Positions 14,094-22,300 of a stretch of 24,841 nucleotides of DNA are shown in pieces. Position numbers and translations under genes: made by a program. The stretch is taken from positions 1 through 24,841 of IMG/VR virus record IMGVR_UViG_3300002503_000027, one strand, 5' to 3'. The notes beneath the pieces are model-generated. The model saw only the letters and a program-made list of their open reading frames with translations, had not been told where the DNA came from and did no database searches. This DNA is from a virus. Within the stretch, counting starts at the first letter, position 1. Each line of letters starts with the position of its first letter.

Positions 14094-14585
14094 TTACTTG
14101 TCCGTTAGTCGCCGTGCTTCAACAGAGACAAAGTCTACGAGAGCTTGCCGAAGCAACTGGACAGTTTCTGCGCGTAAGGATGCTGCGACAGCCTCAAGTT
14201 GACGATCAATGAGCCGATCTTCATCCTGTAGCTTCGCTAGCTGAATCTCGACGTCCGACTTTTGCCGCTGTGCATTCTGTTCTTCACCTACGAGAAATTT
14301 ATAGGTCACATCCTCAGCCAAACGCTGTCGTACCTCTGCCTCACGGGATTCCTTGTTTGAAAACGCAGGCTTGGCGCTGTCTGGTAACGTTTCAGCCGAT
14401 ACCAGTGACAACGTTTCAGCCTCACGATCCTTTACAAGACTAGAGGCTGACTCGAGATCAGCACGGAGATTGCTTAGGATGGCTCTCGTCTGGGCCAACC
14501 GATCAGGCATGGTGGACGCGACGAGACCGATGCGCTTCAACTCGGCAATCTGTTCAGCTACTGTATTCATCGCTACTGTATTCAT
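14094..14585 (-). CDS. Coiled-coil hypothetical protein (163 aa)
   Basis: The first ATG (14585) shares ATGA with the 46-aa ORF and has GGAG 9 bases upstream. It is followed by an exact tandem copy of its first codons (MNTVAMNTVA), so a second ATG lies 15 bases on without its own Shine-Dalgarno. The protein is nearly all helical and charged: residues 20-60 and 95-150 form likely coiled coils separated by a Ser/Pro stretch, with FSNKESREAEVRQRLAEDVT in the middle. Similar helical proteins lie next to recombination genes in other phages, but I know no function. Confidence 0.7.
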   Translation of the reverse strand: MNTVAMNTVAEQIAELKRIGLVASTMPDRLAQTRAILSNLRADLESASSLVKDREAETLSLVSAETLPDSAKPAFSNKESREAEVRQRLAEDVTYKFLVGEEQNAQRQKSDVEIQLAKLQDEDRLIDRQLEAVAASLRAETVQLLRQALVDFVSVEARRLTDK

Positions 14586-14722
14586 CTACCTCTGCTCCAA
14601 AAAAGAAGGCCCGGCGTGGTCGCAATGACCATCGCTTTCCTCTGCGAGAGGCGCACGATTTGTCCTATGGAGCTCGCAGCTGCACAGGTTTTGTCGTGCC
14701 TATAACGGGCCAAGGCCTTCAC
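14582..14722 (-). CDS. Small hypothetical protein (46 aa)
   Basis: The GTG at 14722 shares GTGA with the stop of the repeat protein, and the TGA at 14582-14584 shares ATGA with the next start, so it fills the gap exactly. The sequence begins MKALARYRHDKTCAAASSIG and ends VIATTPGLLFWSRGR, basic with a short hydrophobic run. No family is known to me. The exact double junction is the main evidence; an internal ATG with GAGGAAAG upstream would give only 16 residues. Confidence 0.5.
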   Translation of the reverse strand: MKALARYRHDKTCAAASSIGQIVRLSQRKAMVIATTPGLLFWSRGR

Positions 14723-15222
14723 GGCTCAAAGACTTCGCCAGTTTCTAGTTTGCACGCATAGCTATCCTTGCCTTCGCGGTACACCCATTCCACGCGGATA
14801 TTCCCGTGGGCCTCAAGAATGCCCTCAGCCCAGAGCTTGCCGCCCTCGGCTCGGAGCTTGCCGCCCTCGGCCCAGAGCTTGGCGCCCTCGGCCCGGAGCT
14901 TGTCGCCCTCGGCCCAGAGCTTGTCGCCCTCGGCCCGGAGCTTGTCGCCCTCGGCCCAGAGCTTGGCGCCCTCGGCCCAGAGCTTGTCGCCCTCGGCCCG
15001 GAGCTTGTCGCCCTCGGCCCGGAGCTTGGCGCCCTCGGCCCGGAGCTTGGCGCCCTCGGCCCGGAGCTTGGCGCCCTCGGCCCAGAGCTTGGCGCCCTCG
15101 GCCCGGAGCTTGTCGCCCTCGGCCCAGAGCCTGAGACGGATACCCCACACAAATGCAAGGCTAATGCTGCCGGCATTCTTCATTGCGGTGGAGTTGCTAC
15201 GCAGGCCCGTAGCATTCTTCAT
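14719..15222 (-). CDS. Heptapeptide-repeat protein (167 aa, 15 repeats)
   Basis: ATG at 15222 shares ATGA with the DUF1508-like gene's stop; the frame opens earlier (15378) but would overlap that gene. Residues 1-29 are a short leader, residues 30-134 are fifteen 7-residue units of the form K-L-[W/R]-A-E-G-[D/A/G], and residues 135-167 a conserved-looking tail (NIRVEWVYREGKDSYACKLE, ending GEVFEP). The period of seven with Leu and Ala at fixed places suggests an extended helical or solenoid rod. Proteins with this repeat exist in some phages and bacteria to my memory, without known function. Repeat number probably varies between relatives. Confidence 0.8.
   Translation of the reverse strand: MKNATGLRSNSTAMKNAGSISLAFVWGIRLRLWAEGDKLRAEGAKLWAEGAKLRAEGAKLRAEGAKLRAEGDKLRAEGDKLWAEGAKLWAEGDKLRAEGDKLWAEGDKLRAEGAKLWAEGGKLRAEGGKLWAEGILEAHGNIRVEWVYREGKDSYACKLETGEVFEP
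14821..15135 (-). repeat. 21-bp tandem array, 15 units
   Basis: Fifteen 21-base units (plus-strand form CCCTCGGCCCAGAGCTTGTCG) lie head to tail without spacers. Units differ at few positions: C/T-AG versus CCGG (Trp versus Arg) and GTC/GCG/CCG (Asp, Ala, Gly). Because the period is a multiple of three, several frames on both strands stay open and create false ORFs here. A CRISPR is excluded by the lack of spacers. Confidence 0.95.
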
Positions 15223-15434
15223 ACGATCACCCAGGCTGCCGTCCGTGCGGACGCTAGACTCTTGGCGGCACGCTTGGCATGTGTGCGCGTCGGATAGGCT
15301 TCGCTGACCATCCGAATCTGCCGGTTGCGCGAGATAAGGCGGATATAGTACTGAGCATCCTGACCTTTCCGGATCCACAGAATATGGCCCGTGAAACCCT
15401 TCGGGACGCCTGGAACGTGAAGTGATTTCGCCAT
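15219..15434 (-). CDS. DUF1508 (YegP)-like small protein (71 aa)
   Basis: ATG at 15434 follows the zinc-ribbon ORF stop by one base with GGAGG about 6 bases upstream. QYYIRLISRNRQIRMVSEAY followed by TRTHAKRAAKSLA matches the beta-beta-beta-alpha pattern of DUF1508 ('...F.L....G.....S..Y.....A...I..') where a strand, a turn and a helix of Lys/Ala residues follow. It is one copy of the repeat. The family's function is unknown. Confidence 0.55.
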   Translation of the reverse strand: MAKSLHVPGVPKGFTGHILWIRKGQDAQYYIRLISRNRQIRMVSEAYPTRTHAKRAAKSLASARTAAWVIV

Positions 15435-15435
15435 G

Positions 15436-15597
15436 TTAGCCCTCCTTCGGTAGAAGAACCCAGCACCTTGGACACTTCACGGATGTAAGCTTGCGCGGTA
15501 CCCACGTAACACTACACTTGGGGCAGGTACGGGATTTCGGCAAGCCCTTTTTTAGCGTCACGGCGAGAATCGTACTGATGGTGGTGGCTTTTGTCAA
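15436..15597 (-). CDS. Zinc-ribbon micro-protein (53 aa)
   Basis: From a TTG at 15597, sharing TTGA with the preceding stop and with GGAAAAAGG upstream, the frame reaches TAA at 15436-15438. A GTG at 15561 would give 41 residues. SRTCPKCSVTWVPRKLTSVK then CPRCWVLLP is a complete zinc ribbon (C25-x2-C28, C42-x2-C45). The ribbon itself is convincing even though the start is uncertain. It probably binds nucleic acid or protein. Confidence 0.65.
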   Translation of the reverse strand: MTKATTISTILAVTLKKGLPKSRTCPKCSVTWVPRKLTSVKCPRCWVLLPKEG

Positions 15598-15950
15598 GCC
15601 CTTTTTCCGTTGCTCTTCCTTCTCTCTCGCTGTGACGCCGACCGAGGATCCCTATCCCGAGCCAGGGAAAGCTCGTAATTCGGCTGAACTTGACGCGGTG
15701 CGTGATTGAAGATCATTGCAGTGTCGGAAATGGGCAGGAGCCAGCCCTGTGGGGATAGCTTGGCTTCGACGGTCCCATTGAGCGTGCGGCGTTCGCGAGT
15801 AACGGGGTCAATGGTAGCGATCACACGGCCTTTGGCGTTGGCAACGATCACAAGGCCTGGTTGCTTGGCAATTTCGTTCGGAAAAAGCGCCCAAGTTGGC
15901 TTGGGGTCTTTCGGAGAACGAAATTCAAGGCGTTCGCGGGAATTAGCCAT
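15594..15950 (-). CDS. Hypothetical protein (118 aa)
   Basis: ATG at 15950, two bases past the previous stop. MANSRERLEFRSPKDPKPTW opens a protein with a beta-rich middle (PGLVIVANAKGRVIATIDPV) and a basic, disordered C-terminus (SLARDRDPRSASQRERRKSN). No known family. It is the first gene after the tail block and may mark the change of module. Confidence 0.65.
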   Translation of the reverse strand: MANSRERLEFRSPKDPKPTWALFPNEIAKQPGLVIVANAKGRVIATIDPVTRERRTLNGTVEAKLSPQGWLLPISDTAMIFNHAPRQVQPNYELSLARDRDPRSASQRERRKSNGKRA

Positions 15951-15952
15951 TC

Positions 15953-16612
15953 CTAAAACCTCACCTGTACGACCAAATCTGAACCACCTGACGCGATAAT
16001 ACTAACCGTTAGGTAGTCATTGGTTACGAGCGATGCTGCACACGGAACTTCAGCAGAATACTGGCCAACACCGATAGTTGGCCTTGCCGCCGAGTCAGTA
16101 AACACGGTGGACCCATTCTTCTTGACATCCACTGTGACGGGACTCGTAGCGGGCGATCCTACGGAAATGTGCACCGTCCGCGTGGTCATGCGAAGTGGAG
16201 AATACCACCGGAACGGCTTGTCTCCAATGGAGAGCGCACCGACAAATGAGAACTCAGCCCGCGCGGCAAAGGACAGGATACCATCGATCACGCGCATGGC
16301 TTCCGTGAAGACTTCCCGGATGGCAATGTCTCCAGGCGCCAGTTCTGGGATTTCGAAATTCGGGGTAAAATCCCTGACAATGAGATATGGGAGCAGCGTA
16401 TCGAATGCCTGGGCCGCGTTATACGGCCCCGTCAAATCGAAAATCGTGGCGCTGACGATGCTCGAGACTTCGAACCAAGCTGACGCGACGTCAGCACGGA
16501 ACCGGAAGAGATCCCCTGTGACGATATGATTTGTGGTCGTACCACCCACAAGCTCAATCCGTTGATGTGCAGCGCTGAGTGCCCGGGCAGTGCCTTCTTT
16601 ATATTGTGGCAT
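15953..16612 (-). CDS. Tail-associated beta-rich protein (219 aa)
   Basis: ATG at 16612 has AGGTGA 8 bases upstream. The C-terminal third (PVTVDVKKNGSTVFTDSAAR, then a run of strands to the end) has the strand pattern of an immunoglobulin-like or jelly-roll sandwich seen in phage tail accessory proteins. The N-terminal two-thirds (about 20-140) has mixed strands and one helix (IREVFTEAMRVIDGILSFA). No enzyme motif. Its place after the FN3 protein suggests a tail-tip or fibre role. Confidence 0.6.
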   Translation of the reverse strand: MPQYKEGTARALSAAHQRIELVGGTTTNHIVTGDLFRFRADVASAWFEVSSIVSATIFDLTGPYNAAQAFDTLLPYLIVRDFTPNFEIPELAPGDIAIREVFTEAMRVIDGILSFAARAEFSFVGALSIGDKPFRWYSPLRMTTRTVHISVGSPATSPVTVDVKKNGSTVFTDSAARPTIGVGQYSAEVPCAASLVTNDYLTVSIIASGGSDLVVQVRF

Positions 16613-16619
16613 AAGAGCT

Positions 16620-17276
16620 TCACCTCTCCTGGAGAAGATCGATGTAGGACGCGGTCAGTACGGTAGCCGGAACGGTACACTTGGCCATCAGTACGTATTC
16701 CCATGTGCCTGGATCCGGAGCGTCAGACAGGCTGATATGCCCAGTGACAGGGTCGTTCGTACTCGGGACATAGACTCCACTGGATCGGAGGTCCACGGTT
16801 ACCCCTCCACCGCCTGACACCCGTCGCTGGACGAGAAACCTGCCCACGCCGGCTGAAGTGTATGCAAAATCTCCGCCAGCCCAGAGGGATACGAACTGCC
16901 CCACCTGCGTGAGTACAGCCGTCACCGAAAGGATGTCTTGATAGTCGATAGTAAGTACACGAGACACAGTCTGGACGATCGATGTCTTGCCGGCGCGGCA
17001 CGGAGCGCAGTTTGTCGTATCCAGTGGAGTGCCTGACGCGATGCCACTACCCTGTCCACCACCAAAGCAATCGAAGGCAAAGACTTGCACGTAATAAGTA
17101 ACACCGGCCGTGAGACCACTAATGGTTATCTGCTGCGCAGTGGTATTGCCCCACACAATGGTGGGTGGATTGGTCAGTCCGTAGACCACTTTGTAGAATT
17201 CATGATCTGCCGATGGTGTGAAGTTGCTCCAATCAACGAGCAGAGCATTGGTAAGTGGAATAACGGTCGGGATCAT
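16620..17276 (-). CDS. FN3-domain tail protein (218 aa)
   Basis: ATG at 17276. Residues 5-85 form one fibronectin type III domain: ALLVDWSNFTPSADHEFYKV, ITISGLTAGVTYYVQVFAFD, the usual L.P.T.Y.v.V pattern, then GTPLDT. A CAPC pair at about 91-94 follows, then a second beta-rich half with SLWAGGDFAYTSAGVGRFLV and GHISLSDAPDPGTWEYVLMA. FN3 domains are common on phage tails and may bind cell-surface sugars. It sits between the Asp-box protein and another tail protein. The second half is not recognised. Confidence 0.75.
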   Translation of the reverse strand: MIPTVIPLTNALLVDWSNFTPSADHEFYKVVYGLTNPPTIVWGNTTAQQITISGLTAGVTYYVQVFAFDCFGGGQGSGIASGTPLDTTNCAPCRAGKTSIVQTVSRVLTIDYQDILSVTAVLTQVGQFVSLWAGGDFAYTSAGVGRFLVQRRVSGGGGVTVDLRSSGVYVPSTNDPVTGHISLSDAPDPGTWEYVLMAKCTVPATVLTASYIDLLQER

Positions 17277-17279
17277 GCC

Positions 17280-19082
17280 TTAGCCTCTTCCAAGTTCCTG
17301 CTCAGGGATCATGGACGATGGCGGACGTTGTTCGAGAAAGCCGACCGCACGATGTACATCCGTCTCTCCTGGTGGTGTCACCGGCGGCGTCCCTGGCGGT
17401 GTCCCTGGCGGTGGAGTCCCCGGCGGCGGGACCCCGGATGGGTTGGGTATAATCGGCTCTCCGGTGATCGTGCGACCTGTCAGGATGCCACCGGTCATCA
17501 TGCCGCGCCAGATTTCTACTTGGCCAACATTCCCAGGTCCCGCGTACAAGAGCGACACGATCGCGAGGATAGTTCCATCGTCGGCGAATGTTGTTTGGAC
17601 GACGGTCGGGTACACTGATGCATCGAGGGCAAACATACCGACTCGAGAGGTTGGCACAGACTTGACGAAATTCACCCCGTCCTTAGTCAAGAAAAACGGT
17701 GTCCATGTCGGGTCGACGAAATCGGTAGAGATATTACAACCTAAGAACGCAGCTTGACCACCGAGCGCAAGTAACGTACGTCCTTCATACCAATAATCAT
17801 TTGCGTCTGGCAACGGACTTGGCAATTCGTTGTTGAGACTAATATTTTCCCACGTCTCGGCCTTGTCTTCCGATCGCCAGATAACGGCATAATGGTATGC
17901 TGGACTGGTTTGATTGTTATTAGACACAGGATTCACAGCTGTCGGGGCACCGCCAGCACAGAGCACAGTTCCATCATCGAGCTCGCAGAAACAATGCGTC
18001 ATGACGTATAAACTGCTAAAGACAAACTGCCCCTTTTGGCCTTGCGGGATAAAGTTAAAGAAGTTTCCAGGCATGACAATCTCTTTAAACGTCCCTGGTG
18101 CTCCACGTGCGGTACTCTTGAAAATACACGGAGATAATCCCGTGACATTGACACCGAGGAGCAGTGTGTCATGGTCGCTGAGAAAGAACGCTTCACCACA
18201 GGAATTAATGCCGATGCCTTGCATACGTCCACTACCAATAACTTCCGACGTATCTCCGTACGGCCGCCAGATTACGCCGTCGTGTGACGCAATCATATAA
18301 AAATAGGAGTCTGCCATGAGCCCAGGGATAGTGCCGGAGAGAGTCGAACTTCCAATCAGGGGCGGTTCAGTGACCCATATCCAGCTGATACTTCCATCCG
18401 GATTGATACTTTGTGCATAGGCGGCTCCAGGTTCGAGTTCATTCAGTATGAATGCAGTCGTTAATGACGTTGCACCAGCTTGTGACAGTTGGAGAAGTAA
18501 TTGACCGTGGATCACTGGATCGGGGCCGAACATTTCATATTGGAACAACCCCGGCCAGACGGCAAATTTCCGCGTTGCCACATCCCTCCGTCCGTTCATG
18601 CTAGGCCGGCCAAATTGTGACCACCCGGTCAATAAGAAAATCGGCGTTCCAGGTCCGACGTCACGATTTTGATGAGCCCGAATGATACCGCCGGCATCGC
18701 CGGAAGAAGGACCTTTTCCGTCTTCAGCATGCAGCCAGTCACTTGGCTTGTAACACAGTAACCCAGCGCCCATACTAAACACATCCTCTCCGGAAACCCC
18801 AAGTTCCGAAAACATAGCTAAGCCTGAAGTGCGCTGCCAGGAGCCTGGTTTACCGTCATCATTGGAAGCCCAGACTTCACCGCGTTTTAAGGAAGAGAAC
18901 GGAAGGCTATACGTAGCGCCAACCACCGCAACCATACGTCCTCCACCGATATTACTGATTCCCGATGCGGTATCGTGTCCAGGAATCGTAGCAGCAAGTG
19001 CCCAATCAATGGCAAGCGGTGTTTGCAAAGCGATCGCCAACGCTTCACCGATTGCGGATACATCTGATACTACGATGGACAT
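17280..19082 (-). CDS. Asp-box beta-propeller-like tail protein (600 aa)
   Basis: ATG at 19082 with GAGGA upstream. Several Asp-box-like hairpins (S.D.G..W) appear: SNDDGKPGSW (73-82), SHDGVIW (266-272), SEDKAETW (404-411) and TKDGVNF (466-472). These mark sialidase/BNR-type beta-propellers and suggest a surface or sugar-binding blade structure of about 500 residues. No sialidase Arg triad or F/YRIP motif could be identified, so binding rather than cutting is my inference. Residues 548-574 form a proline/glycine linker (PPPGTPPPGTPPGT...) and a short basic/acidic tail follows. It lies after the tail hub and is a good candidate for a receptor-binding protein. Confidence 0.75.
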   Translation of the reverse strand: MSIVVSDVSAIGEALAIALQTPLAIDWALAATIPGHDTASGISNIGGGRMVAVVGATYSLPFSSLKRGEVWASNDDGKPGSWQRTSGLAMFSELGVSGEDVFSMGAGLLCYKPSDWLHAEDGKGPSSGDAGGIIRAHQNRDVGPGTPIFLLTGWSQFGRPSMNGRRDVATRKFAVWPGLFQYEMFGPDPVIHGQLLLQLSQAGATSLTTAFILNELEPGAAYAQSINPDGSISWIWVTEPPLIGSSTLSGTIPGLMADSYFYMIASHDGVIWRPYGDTSEVIGSGRMQGIGINSCGEAFFLSDHDTLLLGVNVTGLSPCIFKSTARGAPGTFKEIVMPGNFFNFIPQGQKGQFVFSSLYVMTHCFCELDDGTVLCAGGAPTAVNPVSNNNQTSPAYHYAVIWRSEDKAETWENISLNNELPSPLPDANDYWYEGRTLLALGGQAAFLGCNISTDFVDPTWTPFFLTKDGVNFVKSVPTSRVGMFALDASVYPTVVQTTFADDGTILAIVSLLYAGPGNVGQVEIWRGMMTGGILTGRTITGEPIIPNPSGVPPPGTPPPGTPPGTPPVTPPGETDVHRAVGFLEQRPPSSMIPEQELGRG

Positions 19083-19089
19083 TCGGTCC

Positions 19090-19389
19090 TCACAAAGTCG
19101 TCTTCGCGTGCGTAATCAGTTGGAGCGCAACCTCAACCAATGCACGGCTTTCGATGTGCACGAGATGGGCATTAGGATCTACCGTACGCATGGACCGTGG
19201 TATCTCTCGTTCGTGGAGCGACGTCAGGGCGGTTTCCATAGCGAGAAACAATGCGCGTGCGGCTGATATCTTCATCCGAAGTTTCTGAATTTCCGGCAAT
19301 TCTGCTGGAATGTCAGACAAGACGAGAGCCTTGAGGAAATTCATATTATCTTTCCGGTGTCTAAGTACGTCCATTCGTGGGTTGGACAT
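19090..19389 (-). CDS. Small helical protein (99 aa)
   Basis: ATG at 19389 has AGGGGG 8 bases upstream, in a 5-base gap after the hub gene. It is all helical, with DIPAELPEIQKLRMKISAAR, ALFLAMETALTSLHE and a final helix SRALVEVALQLITHA. A tail chaperone or a small adaptor for the next gene is possible, but only position suggests this. No family is recognised. Confidence 0.6.
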   Translation of the reverse strand: MSNPRMDVLRHRKDNMNFLKALVLSDIPAELPEIQKLRMKISAARALFLAMETALTSLHEREIPRSMRTVDPNAHLVHIESRALVEVALQLITHAKTTL

Positions 19390-19394
19390 GCTTA

Positions 19395-22300
19395 TTACCC
19401 CCTAACTATTGTAACCTTTTCAAATGTCTGTCCTTCTGGATTGAAAGTAAGGTTAATGTCGTCAGAAACAGTAATGACATTGCTACTGATCGCTGCAATA
19501 TCGTCCGACTGAATGTCTTCAGCGACAAAGATCGAAAGGCCGGTTGACTCAATGCGCTCAACCACGTCGTATTCCGCGATATAATCCGTGACGTTGATGA
19601 AGCACGCGTTGATCTGTACCGTGACGTAGTCCCAGACGTCTTGGTAGTCTCGTGCAATGGCTTGCCGCCCCTGGATTATCACATCGACGAGTTCGGTCAC
19701 CGGATTGTCATCGAACACATTTCCTGTTGCAAAGCCAAATGCGAAGGCGACACTATCCGTTACACTAAGATCGTCGTAGACCGCCGCCCACCGTGGCGTG
19801 AGATCTTCCTCGAGATTAAAGACCGTAATATAGTTCGGTTCGCCGAGGCGATTGGTGAGGGATTGAGTTTGAATCTTGAACGTGATTATGCGCGCACCAA
19901 ACGGTGGATTGTCAGTCATGTTCTTGAAAATCGTGTATTCGTACGCGGCAATCTTGACGAATTCCTCTCGCACGGTAACGTCGTTGACAATCACCGTGAC
20001 CCAGTACCCGGCAACCGTTGAACCAGTCAGGTTTTCCTCATCTTGACTAGTGAAAAAGAGTTCTGAGTTCGCGTGCCAGTGCAAGATAACATCGCAGCCG
20101 ACAAATTCCTGGTCAAGACGTTGCCCTGGAATTTCAAGGCCACCAGGACGTGGAATAGCGATGCTGCCGAATGGTGTACCTCCTGGCGGTGTCCCTCCTG
20201 GCGGCGGTGGAGGATTCCATGTACCTGGAGGTGGTCCAGTACCAGGCGGCGGTGCCGGCGGCGGACTGCCAGGTGGCGTACCAGGTGGTGTATCAATCGG
20301 GAGTACTCCTGGTGTATACACGTAGATCGATTGATCCCAGCCGACGACTACCACTTGGATGCTTTCTCGCCGTTTCTGTACCTGGCGAATCTCAACGATG
20401 TCGTTAGCATAGCCACACGGGGTATAGAATACGCGAACAAGATTTCCCTCAATGAGGCGGCGTGCTTCCTGAGTGACTTCAAAATCACATGTAACTTGGC
20501 CATAGAATTCGCGCTTCGCCAAGTAGTCTGTGACCTTATCCGCCGTGACGTGATCCCAAATAAATGGGGCGTCGAGAGATTTCTCTTTTCCAATGCCGGT
20601 GACCACGCGTGTCTGTTTGGAGAGATAGGTATCCTTTGTCCCATCAAGACGATAATTGACGATATAGGTCGAGATCGCATTCTTCGAATCAACGATAGCC
20701 TTTTTCCCGGCTTTCAGAATATTTCGCTCTCCATCACCAGTCCCGTCGCGGATCTGCATTGAAATGACGGCTGGTGCGGTATCTGCTGCCAGGGTAATGA
20801 GTCCGGAGGCATTGAATCCCAGACGCATTCCGCGTACAATCATAAGGCTATTCAGCACAGCTTGGGCTTGGAGTTTCGTATTCAGGAATCCATCACACAG
20901 TAATCCAAGATCTTCGAGCGCCTGCGCAACATCACCGAACGAAATAAGGTCAACGAGGTGATTGAGTCCCCATTCACTATTGGTAATGACTTCCTCAATG
21001 GCATCAGCAAAGTTCCGGCTACTCGAGGATGCGTCAGCATAGATCTGATGAAAGTTATTGCTAAAATCCCGTTGCCTGATCGGGAAACGCACACATGTAT
21101 TCCCGGGGTACCGATCCGTCGAGATCAGATATTCTGAGGTCTCTATCAGTTCAAGTGATCCGTCTGGTTTATTGCGGTAGAGCGCATTGATCGTTAGATT
21201 CCCAGCAAGGACATATTCATAAATGTTCTCTGTCACGCCGTCGTACACGTACACCATGGGAACCGCTTTCGCATCGCCAAAGACAACGGGAATCACTTTG
21301 CCGACGTCTGGACCGCCGACAGACCACGGGAAATCTCGGATGTTAACGTCTTTCTTTGGTATCTCCTGCTCGAAAAGTTCGAGCGCTGGACTTTCTGCGG
21401 TAATAATAATTTCACCGTCGCCCAACGCAACACTGCTAATCTTGGCCCAGAGAGCCTCAACCGTCACACCGGAGGCAATATCATATCGCTGGATGGTAAT
21501 CGGCTGGTCACGGAGATTGTGTGTAAACAGATTCGTGAGATATCCATCGGCATTCGCCAGCGAGAACGAGACGGTCGAGACCTGCGTGAACCCCCAAAAT
21601 GTATCCATGAGTTGACGATCAATGATCGGATCATCAAGGATGCGACCGTTATAGGGCGGATACTGTTCGATATCGACGTTGGAGAATTTGAGTTCAGCAG
21701 ACGTATACGGTGCTGGGATAATGGTGATTTGCGACATATCAATGAGCCAGACAGGTCGCCAGACTGCAGTGGGTGCTCCGCCACCTGTGCCGCCCTGTGT
21801 ATCCTGGAGCGTGAGGGCAAAGACTTGCCAGCTTTCAGTCGTGTTGGCATCATCAAACACATCAATCTGAAGATTGGAGAATGCCAGCGTTACTGAATCC
21901 GTGACATCAATAGTATCTAATGCGTAGGGTGTTCCTGGATTGAAGGCAAGAGCAACGGATTCCGTGATCGTCGGAACATCGATCAGGAGAACAGCTGGAC
22001 CTACAGGGACAGCCGGTAGTTGAACGGATGCGACATCTGTTATACTTGCTATATCGGCTGCAGTAATCGAGGTGCCGATAACGGCTGTTCCAAATGCCAC
22101 GGATTCTGTGGTAACAATATCGTCCGATGTAAACAACAATACCGTGGCTGTCGCTATTTGTACGTCATCTGTAGAGATATTCGAGTCCACTACCAATAGG
22201 GCGAGAGATACAGATACGTCCGCGTTGTCTACGACATCATCATCATCGTGAGTTTTTATCTCACCCTGAGCAGCCAATGTTAAACTGATGTCTTCCGTAC

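Noticed and set aside
14600-14720. Non-coding gap with a possible terminator (GGGCC arms and T-run)
   Set aside because: The arms are too far apart and a 46-codon frame with shared stop/start codons fills the gap.
14821-15135. CRISPR array
   Set aside because: Repeats are contiguous with no unique spacers and they code in frame.
14768-15307. Long plus-strand frames (179 and 163 codons) across the repeat array
   Set aside because: The 21-bp period keeps several frames open on both strands; the minus-strand frame fits the operon with ATGA overlaps.
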